Assembly (NCBI RefSeq): GCF_000243075.1
Contig: NC_016745.1
Location: 2,063,001 to 2,127,000 of the forward strand
DNA length: 64,000 nucleotides
Direction of reading: 5' to 3'
DNA from: Oceanimonas sp. GK1
GTDB taxonomy: Bacteria; Pseudomonadota; Gammaproteobacteria; Enterobacterales; Aeromonadaceae
Part shown: one piece after another, positions 1 through 7,115 of the stretch
How positions within the stretch are numbered: position 1 is the stretch's first letter
Layout of the letters: the number at the start of each line of letters is the position of its first letter
Notes under the pieces: generated by a model
What the model saw: only the letters and a program-made list of their open reading frames with translations
Databases searched by the model: none
Told to the model about the DNA's origin: nothing
Made by a program: the position numbers and the translations under genes

Positions 1-147
1 CGAGTGCTGACGTGCTCGCCAGCGATAATATCCCGCTCGTGACACATCGAGTACTTCACACATTATCGAGACCCGCCAGCGTTGACTTCGGTGAGCCTCG
101 ATAAAGGCAAACCTTACTTGCCGTGCTTGGCGAAGTACTCTTGTGCC
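1..147 (-). CDS. IS3-family transposase OrfB, N-terminal fragment
   Basis: On the minus strand, in the -1 frame relative to orfA, an open frame runs off the left edge. It reads RFAFIEAHRSQRWRVSIMCE and continues with VLDVSRAGYYRWRAR, which is the usual N-terminal start of IS3 OrfB (the helical region before the DDE catalytic core). The frame is open back to an A-AAA-AAG heptamer at 153-147, so OrfB is probably made as an OrfAB fusion by -1 frameshifting. Catalytic residues lie outside the window, so whether this copy is active is unknown. Confidence 0.75.
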
Positions 148-431
148 TTTTTTAGGATTTCGTTCTCCAGCTCTTTCCGCTCAAGCTGCTTCTTCAGCCG
201 AGCCACCTCGCGCTCCAGCTCCTGCAGGCTTTTTTCTGGTCCGGTGTTTTCAACTGCTTTGTCAGATGATTTCTTGGTCATGATCCACTCTCTGCGCCAG
301 CGACTCAATTGGTTAGGATGGATCCCGAGTCTGCCAGCAAGCTGAGCTTGTGTCTCTGTGGTGGATAGCGAGGCCTCGACGGCCTCACGTTTGAATGCAT
401 CGCTAAAGTGACGGTGGGGTTTGTACTTCAT
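114..431 (-). CDS. IS3-family transposase OrfA (HTH protein)
   Basis: A 105-residue protein with the normal OrfA layout: a helix-turn-helix of the HTH_Tnp_1 type at about residues 8-48 (FSDAFKREAVEAS...LGIHPNQLSRWRREW), then a leucine-rich coiled coil (LQELEREVARLKKQLERKEL) for oligomerisation, ending LKKAQEYFAKHGK. The slippery heptamer A-AAA-AAG that encodes the Leu-Lys-Lys near the end is where ribosomes would shift -1 into orfB. The protein binds the element's ends and, fused to OrfB, forms the transposase. Length and domain order are normal for the family. Confidence 0.85.
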   Translation of the reverse strand: MKYKPHRHFSDAFKREAVEASLSTTETQAQLAGRLGIHPNQLSRWRREWIMTKKSSDKAVENTGPEKSLQELEREVARLKKQLERKELENEILKKAQEYFAKHGK

Positions 432-479
432 AACACCTTCTCATTAAATGAAGGTGTCTACTTTTTTCGGGCCAGTCCA

Positions 480-900
480 GGAGGAGCAGATAATAGTGAT
501 TTCGCAACTTCAAAGGTTGGGGGCGCTGCCGGCGTAGTATATTCACATGGGAAAGCCCGTTTTCGGGGATGGGCGTTAGATCAGATCAACCCAGTTTAGA
601 TGTCGTGGTCTTCAACGGAGATTGGAATACACCGAAGGCGCTCTGTGTCAGAGTACAGTTTGGCAGTTTCTAAACATTTCATAACATGGCATTTTTCATG
701 GTATTACCATTTTTAATGAAAATAAGATATTGAATATAAAGGGTAAAAATAGATTGTTTACTATCGAGTGGGAATAATTTGGTTTAGCTGAATGAAAAAG
801 CCCCTGCAGTGCAGGGGCTTTTTGTTTTGGAGGGTGTTCATGATTGTACCGTGTTCATGAATCGTGAACGTTTTCTGCATGTGAACGCTGAAGCGATCTT
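480..900. other. Intergenic stretch between IS end and mdtI
   Basis: No credible gene is visible in these 421 bases. The part from about 650 to 790 is AT-rich, unlike the rest of the window, and contains short TATA-like runs but no promoter I would defend. The only clear element is the hairpin terminator at 795-823. The plus-strand open frame across 408-599 lacks a ribosome-binding site and crosses the IS boundary, so it is not called. Confidence 0.6.
795..823 (-). terminator. Rho-independent terminator after mdtJI
   Basis: A perfect stem AAGCCCCTGCA / TGCAGGGGCTT with T runs on both sides, so it can work in both directions. On the minus strand it lies about 80 bases after the mdtI stop and is the natural end of the mdtJI transcript. 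Confidence 0.8.
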
Positions 901-1230
901 CTACGCCAGCTTGAGCAACACCACGCCCAGAAGGATGGCGGCGACGCCGGACCATTCCACGGGGTTGAGCCGTTGTTTGAAGAGAAACAGGGCAGTGGAT
1001 GCAGTAAGCAGTATGCCTATGCCACCCCACAAGGCATAGGCGATAGACAGATCAATGCCTTTGACTGCCTGCGACAGGGACGTGAACGAGACCATTATGC
1101 TGATGATGCCCAAAGTACCGATCATCCGTTTGCGAAAACCATCAGAATATTTGATGAGTATATTGGCGGTCACTTCCAGTAAAATGGCCATGATCATAAA
1201 AACATAATGAATGAGTTCGGCGTTTTGCAT
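901..1230 (-). CDS. mdtI: SMR-family efflux subunit MdtI
   Basis: A 109-residue protein with four membrane helices and no signal peptide, the size and layout of small multidrug resistance proteins. The conserved early glutamate of the family is in MAILLEVTANILIKYSDG, and the AYALWGGIG motif marks helix 3. In E. coli, MdtI pairs with MdtJ as a heteromeric proton-driven exporter of spermidine. Here it follows mdtJ with a three-base gap and has a good AGGAG ribosome site inside the end of mdtJ, so the two are co-transcribed. The pairing and order support MdtI; substrate is inferred from the family only. Confidence 0.85.
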   Translation of the reverse strand: MQNAELIHYVFMIMAILLEVTANILIKYSDGFRKRMIGTLGIISIMVSFTSLSQAVKGIDLSIAYALWGGIGILLTASTALFLFKQRLNPVEWSGVAAILLGVVLLKLA

Positions 1231-1233
1231 TGC

Positions 1234-1590
1234 TTAACGCTCCTGCCTGTTATTGGCTTCTGCACTGGGGGCACCCAGGGTGGTCAATACCACCCCTGTG
1301 ATTAACACGGTGAGTCCGAGCAGTTTGATAAAGTTCAGGCTTTCGTTGAAAAACTGCACGCCGATGAAGGTGATGCTGATCAGACCCAGTGCTTCCCAGG
1401 TGGCGTAGGCCTTGGCGATTGGCATGTGCTTCACGGCCAGCGCCAAAAAATAAAAAGACAGCCCGATCATGGTGTACATAAACAGCAGTGCAGGCACAGA
1501 GGCGCTGTCGGATACTATTTTCATGGTGAACACGCCAATCACTTCGGCTGCGATTGCGGCCATCAAAAACCCCCATGGTCCTAACAACAC
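1234..1590 (-). CDS. mdtJ: SMR-family efflux subunit MdtJ
   Basis: A 118-residue, four-helix SMR protein, the first gene of the mdtJI pair. The conserved glutamate is in MAAIAAEVIGVFTMK and the AKAYATWEALG segment is helix 3. The chosen start is a GTG at 1590, preceded by AAGGAG at a seven-base spacing. With MdtI it should form a heterodimeric inner-membrane exporter driven by the proton gradient, known in E. coli for spermidine. A LysR gene is divergently placed upstream with a palindrome between them, so specific regulation by that protein is likely. The MdtJ/MdtI assignment rests on pairing and gene order; other SMR pairs such as EbrAB are possible. Confidence 0.82.
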   Translation of the reverse strand: MLLGPWGFLMAAIAAEVIGVFTMKIVSDSASVPALLFMYTMIGLSFYFLALAVKHMPIAKAYATWEALGLISITFIGVQFFNESLNFIKLLGLTVLITGVVLTTLGAPSAEANNRQER

Positions 1591-1662
1591 TATGGCTCTC
1601 CTTGTTCCCTACAAATATGAATGACGCCATTTTTACCACAATGAACGCAGTTCCAAAGTTTG

Positions 1663-1687
1663 ACTCTATCAACTTTGTTGATAGAGT
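1663..1687. promoter_or_regulatory. LysR-type operator palindrome
   Basis: A perfect 10-base inverted repeat, ACTCTATCAA and TTGATAGAGT, separated by CTTTG. It contains the T-N11-A core expected of LysR-type regulator sites. It sits six bases before the LysR start codon and 73 bases before the mdtJ start, so it can serve autoregulation and control of mdtJI. A possible promoter for lysR (TTGACT at 1660-1665, TAGAGT at 1682-1687) overlaps it. Confidence 0.75.
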
Positions 1688-1693
1688 GACGGC

Positions 1694-2572
1694 ATGCAAT
1701 GGAATCTTGAACAATTACGGCAGTTTGTGGCCACCGCCGATCATGGCTCAATCAGTGCTGCCGCCCGCCATTTAGGCAAGGCACAATCGGCCGTAAGCAC
1801 GGCGATTGGTCTGCTGGAAGCAGATTTGGGGATAGTGCTGTTTGACCGGAGCACGCATCGCGCCACATTGTCCGATGCAGGCCAGGTGATGCTGTTGGAA
1901 GCGCGCGAGTTACTGAGGCAAGCCCAGGCGCTGGAGCAGCGCGCTCACTCCCTTGCTGCACGCAACGACGGCAAGCTGGCGCTGGCGCTGGATGAGGTGC
2001 TTCCGCGCACGGCCATCGGCACGCTTGCCCGGGAGATCTCCCGGAACTTCCCCGCACTGGAGTTAACCTTGCTGAATGGCACGGCAACCGAAGTGGCAGA
2101 CTACGTGAGTCAGGATCGCGCAGACCTGGGGTTTCACTTTAATCGAGGACCGCTTCGGGATCGCTTTGACGAACGTCATATCGGCGCACTGAATCAGGGC
2201 CTGTTTGTCGCTTCTGGTCATCCCTTGTTACAGAAAAAACAGGTCAAACGCACCGATCTGGCCCGCTATCGGCAGCTGCTCATGCATTCCGAAGACATTG
2301 AAGAAAATGTATACAGCCCAAGGGTCTGGCGTGTTGACAACTTTCATACCATCGCGGAGATGGTCGCCGACGATCTCGGCTGGGCGATTCTGCCGGCTCA
2401 CATTGCTGCCTATGGCAGTGACGACAAGCCTTTGCAGCAAGTTTCCTGTCCGTCTTTAGACTTGCCGCAGTTGTCTGTGCGGATACTGTGGTGTCAGGGG
2501 CGAAGGCTGGGTGTCACGGCCCAGTGGGTGGAAAAACGGTTGATGGAACTGCTGCAGCAGGGGCGGCAATAA
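1694..2572 (+). CDS. LysR-family transcriptional regulator
   Basis: A 292-residue LysR protein. The N-terminal winged helix-turn-helix is at residues 1-62 (LEQLRQFVATADHGSISAAA, then QSAVSTAIGLLE), followed by a linker helix and a periplasmic-binding-protein-like effector domain to about residue 290. It is transcribed away from mdtJI, and the palindrome at 1663-1687 lies right in front of it, so it probably controls both itself and the efflux pair. The effector could be a polyamine or other exported cation, but the sequence does not show this. There is no strong ribosome site before the ATG, and the operator covers that region. Confidence 0.85.
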   Translation: MQWNLEQLRQFVATADHGSISAAARHLGKAQSAVSTAIGLLEADLGIVLFDRSTHRATLSDAGQVMLLEARELLRQAQALEQRAHSLAARNDGKLALALDEVLPRTAIGTLAREISRNFPALELTLLNGTATEVADYVSQDRADLGFHFNRGPLRDRFDERHIGALNQGLFVASGHPLLQKKQVKRTDLARYRQLLMHSEDIEENVYSPRVWRVDNFHTIAEMVADDLGWAILPAHIAAYGSDDKPLQQVSCPSLDLPQLSVRILWCQGRRLGVTAQWVEKRLMELLQQGRQ

Positions 2573-2600
2573 CCTCGTTAGTATGGCAGCCTTAAGCGTT

Positions 2601-2629
2601 GACAGGCCGCGGACTCACCGCGGCCTGTC
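2601..2629. terminator. Strong hairpin between converging lysR and asnB
   Basis: A 12-base perfect stem GACAGGCCGCGG / CCGCGGCCTGTC with a five-base loop, lying between the ends of two converging genes. The T-run on either side is weak, so it may act as a bidirectional terminator or mRNA 3'-end stabiliser. Confidence 0.65.
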
Positions 2630-2640
2630 GCGTTTGCTAT

Positions 2641-4305
2641 TCAGTACGACTGGCTGTGCACCCCTTTTACCGCCCGGCCGGACGGGTCGGCCATGTTTTT
2701 CCACTGCTCGTCCCACTCCAGGGCGGTGGGAGTGGAGCAGGCCACCGAGGGGCCGCAGGGCACGCAGCGGGCGGCGGAGTCTTGCGGAAAATGCCCTTCA
2801 AAGATGGCCCGATAGTAATAGGCTTCCTTGCTGGTGGGGGTGTTGAGTGGAAAGCGGAAGGCGGCCGTGGCCATCATCTGATCGGTGACCTGCTCTTCCA
2901 CCATGGCCTTCAGGCTGTCTATCCAGGAATAGCCCACGCCGTCGGAGAACTGCTCTTTTTGGCGCCAGGCCACTTCATGGGGTAACAGGTCGGCAAAGGC
3001 CTCACGCAGTATGTGCTTTTCCATCTTGTCGTTCACGCACATCTTGTCGGCGGGGTTGAGGCGCATGGCCACGTCCATGAATGCCTTGTCGAGGAAGGGC
3101 ACCCGGGCTTCCACGCCCCAGGCGGCCATGGACTTGTTGGCGCGCAGGCAGTCGAACTGGTGCAGGGCCTTGAGCTTGCGTACCGTCTCTTCATGAAAGG
3201 CTTGTGGGTCGGGGGCCTTGTGAAAATACAGGTAGCCGCCAAAGAGCTCGTCGGAGCCTTCACCGGAGAGCACCATCTTGATGCCCATGGCCTTGATGCG
3301 CCGGGCCATCAGATACATGGGGGTGGAGGCACGTACCGTGGTGACGTCGTAGGTTTCCAGGTGATAGATCACCTCGCGCAGGGCATCCAGCCCTTCCTGC
3401 ACCGTGTAGTGCAGCTCATGGTGCACTGTGCCCAGGTGTTCCGCCACCTTGCGCGCGGCAATCAGGTCCGGCGCACCTTCCAGGCCAATGGCAAAGGAAT
3501 GCAGCCGGGGCCACCAGGCCTGGCTGTTGCTGTCGTCTTCAATACGCTTGTCGGCGTAGAGCTTGGCCACGGCGGAGATAATGGAGGAGTCGAGCCCGCC
3601 CGAGAGCAGCACGCCGTAGGGCACGTCGCACATCAGCTGGCGCTTCACCGCCGCCATCAGCGCCTCGCGCAGCTCGCTTACGCTGGAGGTATTGTCTTTT
3701 ACTGCGCCGTACTCTTCCCAGTCGCGCTGGTAATAGCGGCGCGGGCTTCCTTCCTTGCTGTAGAGCAGGTGTCCCGGCGGAAACTCACTGATGGTTTTGC
3801 ACACCGGGGTCAGCGCCTTCATTTCGGAAGCCACGTAGAAGTTGCCGGCCTCGTCATGGCCGGTATAGAGCGGAATGATGCCCATGTGATCCCGGCCAAT
3901 CAGGTAGGCGTCGTTTTCTTCGTCGTAGAGCACAAAGGCGAAGATACCATTGAGATCGTCGAGAAACTCGGGCCCTTTTTCCTGATAAAGCCCGAGGATC
4001 ACTTCACAGTCGGAGTGGGTCTGAAATTCAAAGCCGCAGGTCAGGCCGGCTTCCAGCTCCTTGTGGTTGTAGATCTCGCCGTTCACCGCCAGGGCGTGGG
4101 TGCGGGCGGGGTTGAGCAGGGGCTGGGCACCGCTGTCCAGTCCCACAATGGCAAGGCGCTCATGCACCAGAATGGCCTTGTCGTTACTGTAAATACCCGA
4201 CCAGTCGGGGCCCCGGTGGCGCAGCAGCCGCGACAGCTCCAGCGCCCGGTGGCGCAGAACGGCGGGGTCAGACTTGAGTTCCAGAATACCGAAAATGGAG
4301 CACAT
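2641..4305 (-). CDS. asnB: Asparagine synthetase B, glutamine-hydrolysing
   Basis: A 554-residue enzyme, the same length as E. coli AsnB. It makes asparagine from aspartate, ATP and glutamine in the cytoplasm. The N-terminal class II glutamine amidotransferase domain begins MCSIFGIL, with Cys2 as nucleophile after Met removal. The synthetase half carries the PP-loop LLSGGLDSSII and the downstream LSGEGSDELFGGY motif. All key residues seem to be in place. It converges with the LysR gene and has its own 190-base upstream region containing an AT-rich inverted repeat. Some AsnB enzymes are regulated by Lrp or AsnC, but no such site can be defined here. Confidence 0.95.
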   Translation of the reverse strand: MCSIFGILELKSDPAVLRHRALELSRLLRHRGPDWSGIYSNDKAILVHERLAIVGLDSGAQPLLNPARTHALAVNGEIYNHKELEAGLTCGFEFQTHSDCEVILGLYQEKGPEFLDDLNGIFAFVLYDEENDAYLIGRDHMGIIPLYTGHDEAGNFYVASEMKALTPVCKTISEFPPGHLLYSKEGSPRRYYQRDWEEYGAVKDNTSSVSELREALMAAVKRQLMCDVPYGVLLSGGLDSSIISAVAKLYADKRIEDDSNSQAWWPRLHSFAIGLEGAPDLIAARKVAEHLGTVHHELHYTVQEGLDALREVIYHLETYDVTTVRASTPMYLMARRIKAMGIKMVLSGEGSDELFGGYLYFHKAPDPQAFHEETVRKLKALHQFDCLRANKSMAAWGVEARVPFLDKAFMDVAMRLNPADKMCVNDKMEKHILREAFADLLPHEVAWRQKEQFSDGVGYSWIDSLKAMVEEQVTDQMMATAAFRFPLNTPTSKEAYYYRAIFEGHFPQDSAARCVPCGPSVACSTPTALEWDEQWKNMADPSGRAVKGVHSQSY

Positions 4306-4442
4306 GGCGTTTTCCTTAACGTGGTGAGCCGAATGCTTTCAGGTTGACAGAGGATGACGGCGGTGAAAAGGGGAAATAATGAAATCTCACAATAAAACGG
4401 CTTGTGATTTTATTTCGATGATTTACCTGCCCTTTTTTGGTA

Positions 4443-4476
4443 ATCCGTTAATATAAACTCCAATAAATCAACGGAT
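4443..4476. promoter_or_regulatory. AT-rich inverted repeat upstream of asnB
   Basis: ATCCGTT at 4443-4449 and AACGGAT at 4470-4476 form an inverted repeat around a 20-base A/T-rich centre, in the intergenic space between the oxygenase gene and asnB. It may be an operator or part of a transcript end; no protein can be named. Confidence 0.3.
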
Positions 4477-4493
4477 CACTAATTCGAATGTGA

Positions 4494-5132
4494 TTATAGT
4501 CTCAGCACCGGCGCCACCGGATCGTCAATGCGAAACCAGCCGGCAATGCTCAGCCGCGGCCGGCGGGCCGGCAATACCTCATGGGGAAAGCACTCCGACA
4601 GAAAACACACCAGGGTGCCGCCCTCGGGCATGACCTGATACTGCGGCTCCCCGCCCTTTTCCCCATAGATCAGTAATTCGCCGCCATGGTCCGGTTGCCA
4701 GCCGTCGTTCAGATACAGCACAGTGGTTACCCGGCGGTTGCCGCGGCCGCGAAAGGCGTCCAGGTGTTTTTTGTAGAAATCCCCATCGTCATAACGGGCG
4801 TAGTGGCACTCGTAATCCTTGAGCCCCATAAACAGCTGGCGATTCAGCTGTTGCTGAAGGTCGGCCATCAGCGCCAGATAGGCTTGCTGGGGGGCGGTGG
4901 TGCCGTCCAGCCAGCGGGTTTTGTCGGTGCGGATGCGCTCGTTGTTGTGGTGTGACTGATGCCGGCCAATGCCGGCCGGGGTCAGCTGCCAGTCGGGCAG
5001 ACGGGCAAAGTCGTCGCGCAGGGCAGCGGTATCGGCGGCAGTGAGAAAGTGGGGAAAAATACCGATGCCGGGGCCGGCAATCGCAGTAATGATGTCGTCA
5101 CCAACGCAAGTGACCAGTGGTGCTGTATTCAA
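4494..5132 (-). CDS. 2-oxoglutarate/Fe(II)-dependent oxygenase, SM-20/prolyl hydroxylase type
   Basis: About 212 residues with the jelly-roll oxygenase signature: the HxD iron-binding pair in KKHLDAFRGRG, the third ligand in FPHEVLPARR, and the 2-oxoglutarate-binding arginine in RPRLSIAGWF. Enzymes of this type hydroxylate a proline or another residue or small molecule, using O2 and 2-oxoglutarate. The substrate cannot be told from the sequence. A TTG at 5132 is taken as start because AGGAGG lies nine bases before it; a TTG two codons upstream at 5138 is too close to that site. The gene is alone between asnB and the tRNA and is codirectional with asnB. Confidence 0.82.
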   Translation of the reverse strand: MNTAPLVTCVGDDIITAIAGPGIGIFPHFLTAADTAALRDDFARLPDWQLTPAGIGRHQSHHNNERIRTDKTRWLDGTTAPQQAYLALMADLQQQLNRQLFMGLKDYECHYARYDDGDFYKKHLDAFRGRGNRRVTTVLYLNDGWQPDHGGELLIYGEKGGEPQYQVMPEGGTLVCFLSECFPHEVLPARRPRLSIAGWFRIDDPVAPVLRL

Positions 5133-5273
5133 TGGCAAAACCCTCCTGTGGAGCGCTTATGTACACCTTCAACAACGCGGGGAACAGCGAGAAATTTTTC
5201 CCGTCAGAAAGAGTGGATTAGAGAATGGTGCCAAATGGCAGGGAAAAGGGCAATGGCAGACCTGCCCAATACG

Positions 5274-5303
5274 AAAAACCCCGCGCATTGCTGCGCGGGG
5301 TTT
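5274..5303 (-). terminator. Terminator of tRNA-Ser
   Basis: An eight-base perfect stem GCGCGGGG / CCCCGCGC with a six-base loop, followed on the minus strand by five T. It begins nine bases after the tRNA 3' end and is a typical tRNA terminator. Confidence 0.85.
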
Positions 5304-5311
5304 AAAAATGC

Positions 5312-5399
5312 TGGCGGTGAAGGAGGGATTCGAACCCTCGATACGTTGCCGTATACACACTTTCCAGGCGTGCTCCTTCAGCCACTCGGACACCTCACC
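5312..5399 (-). tRNA. tRNA-Ser (anticodon GGA)
   Basis: An 88-base cloverleaf including an encoded CCA. The acceptor stem is GGTGAGG / CTTCACC with discriminator G, as expected for tRNA-Ser. The anticodon stem is CACGC / GTGTG (including one G-T style pair) around CTGGAAA, giving anticodon GGA at 5373-5375 (reads UCC and UCU). A long variable arm (TGTATACGGCAACGTATC region) and the TTCGAAT T-loop complete the type II structure. Confidence 0.95.
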
Positions 5400-5530
5400 A
5401 CATTTTTCGTTGTTACCCGTGCGGGCCTTGCCCTTGGGAACGGGGCGTAATGTACTGGCAGTTGCGAACGGGTTCAAGCACTTTTGCGCATTCAGGATTT
5501 AACTGCCGCATTCCTGCACAGTCTGCCGCC

Positions 5531-5977
5531 TTAATGCACAGCAGCCGGCATTTTCTGGGGCTCGTCCTGCATCAGGTAACCGAGTTCGCCCAGCTCCTGC
5601 ACCAGTTGCTGGGTGGCCATCATGGTCTGTTGTACAATCCACTGGAACTGATGCTGCTCCATACCGGCCTGGGTGTGCAGGTAGTCGGCCACGATCAGCC
5701 GGGGCAGGTTGTCGTCAACGATGTCCACAAAGATCTTGAGGCTGGGGTAGTTCATGTTCAGCCGGCCCAGATCGGCCACCAGGGTCAGCAGGCCGGTGGG
5801 GCGAATTTCCACTTCGGTGGTGAGAATGGCATCTTCGTGCTCCACGAACAGCCGGCTTTCCAGCACACCATCCAGCCCCTGCAGCTCGGCAAGGTGAATG
5901 CCATGGCAGTTTTCGCAAATGTAGTGATCGATGTGGCCGGCAACCAGCCAGCGCATGGCAACTTCTGCTGTTAACAC
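5531..5977 (-). CDS. ybjN: YbjN family protein
   Basis: A 148-residue cytoplasmic protein that matches E. coli YbjN along its length: an ENCHGIHL motif like the E. coli DNCQALHL, a DGVLESR segment, RPTGLLTLVADLGRLN and VDIVDDNLPRLIV. The fold resembles type III secretion chaperones. In E. coli YbjN affects motility, biofilm and stress traits, but its mechanism is unknown. The start is a GTG with GGGA seven bases upstream. It stands alone between tRNA-Ser and a divergent Usp gene. Confidence 0.8.
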   Translation of the reverse strand: MLTAEVAMRWLVAGHIDHYICENCHGIHLAELQGLDGVLESRLFVEHEDAILTTEVEIRPTGLLTLVADLGRLNMNYPSLKIFVDIVDDNLPRLIVADYLHTQAGMEQHQFQWIVQQTMMATQQLVQELGELGYLMQDEPQKMPAAVH

Positions 5978-6141
5978 GTGATGTCCCGATAAAATAAAGC
6001 GCTAAGGAGCGGTATTGTAAACCAAAGCCGGTACGCAGGAAAATTCAAACGCCAAGGCCGCCCATTTGCTTTTTCGGCAGAAAGAGGAAATGCTGGCAAT
6101 AAGACTCAGTGATCTCTCACGTTTGCATAGAGGATGAGCCA

Positions 6142-7005
6142 ATGAAAACGTTACTGGCGGCGGTCGATCTGGAGGCGGGCTCCCGCCGTGTGGTGCAGCG
6201 GGCAGTGGCCCTGGCGTCCAGCCTGGGTGCCGAACTGCATCTGATACACGTGATTGACGAAGCCATGGTGCTGTATGAGCCGATGATTGAAATCTCGGTG
6301 CGCCGGCGGCTGAAACAGGGGGCCGAGCAGGCCATGGCGGCGCTGCTTGAAGGGCTGCCCCTGGCGCAGGTCCCGCAACTAAAACGCCATGTGGTGCTGG
6401 GCAAGCCCGATCTGACCCTGGCCCGCAAGGCCAGTGAGCTGAAGGCGGAGCTGGTGATCGCCGGCCAACATCACCTCGAGCCGATGCAGGAGCTGTTTCT
6501 CGGCACCACGGTGGAGCGGCTGCTGCGCCATTGCACCATGCCGGTGCTGGTGGTTGCCAGCGACCAGGATGAACCCTACCAGCGGCTGGTGGCGGCCACC
6601 GATTTTTCTCTCAGTTCACACCATGCGCTGGGGGCGGCCCTGGCGCTGGCCCCCGAGGCCGACATCAGCCTGGTGCATGTATTTGAGCCGCCGGCCCTGC
6701 TGCGCTTTTTACGCCAGGAGCAGCCCCATACCGACAGCCTGATGGCCCACCAGAAACAGCGCATCGAGCAGGAAGTGCGGGAAGAAATGTCCCATTTTCT
6801 GCAAGCCGGTGAACGGGATCGGGTCACCACCCGGATCATGACCGGGGATATTCACCAGCAGCTGACTCAGGCGGTACAGCAGACCGGCGCCCAGTTGCTG
6901 GCGCTGGGCTATCATGGTCGCCAGGGCCTCAGCCGGTTATTGATTGGCAACCTGGCCATGAGCTTTCTCAGCGCACCGCCCTGCGACGTGCTGATCACCC
7001 GCTAG
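6142..7005 (+). CDS. Tandem-domain universal stress protein
   Basis: A 287-residue cytoplasmic protein with two consecutive UspA domains. Domain 1 runs from MKTLLAAVDLEAGSRR to VLVVAS (about 1-147); domain 2 from YQRLVAATDFS to CDVLITR. The second domain keeps a Gly-rich ATP-binding motif (ALGYHGRQGLSRLLIGNLA). The ATG at 6142 follows GAGGATGAGCCA, a better start than the codons upstream. Proteins of this UspE-like type accumulate in growth arrest and stress. It is the first of three such genes within 5 kb. It differs in sequence from the other two, which resemble each other. Confidence 0.88.
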   Translation: MKTLLAAVDLEAGSRRVVQRAVALASSLGAELHLIHVIDEAMVLYEPMIEISVRRRLKQGAEQAMAALLEGLPLAQVPQLKRHVVLGKPDLTLARKASELKAELVIAGQHHLEPMQELFLGTTVERLLRHCTMPVLVVASDQDEPYQRLVAATDFSLSSHHALGAALALAPEADISLVHVFEPPALLRFLRQEQPHTDSLMAHQKQRIEQEVREEMSHFLQAGERDRVTTRIMTGDIHQQLTQAVQQTGAQLLALGYHGRQGLSRLLIGNLAMSFLSAPPCDVLITR

Positions 7006-7115
7006 CCGGCCTGATTAATTCCTGAACAAGCCTTTGAACTTTCCCTCGGCCGCCGGTATCCTTGGCGGCCTTTGGCGTTTCGCCTTTCCCATCTTTACTA
7101 CAGCGAGTTTGTTTC

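Larger units (their letters stand above)
1..479 (-). mobile_element. IS3-family insertion sequence, truncated by window edge
   Basis: The stretch holds orfA and the beginning of orfB of an IS3-type element, read on the minus strand. The likely outer end is at about 479, where the minus strand begins TGGACTGGCCCG, a TG...CA type terminus followed shortly by the orfA start. The other end lies left of base 1, so neither the second inverted repeat nor a target duplication can be checked. IS3 elements move by a copy-out mechanism using a DDE transposase made from both reading frames. Confidence 0.8.

Noticed and set aside
408-599. 63-codon plus-strand open frame across the IS end
   Set aside because: No ribosome site, crosses the IS boundary, and no family features.
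5139-5530. tRNA-Ser as an integration site of a genomic island
   Set aside because: No integrase gene, no repeated tRNA 3' end and only housekeeping genes around it.
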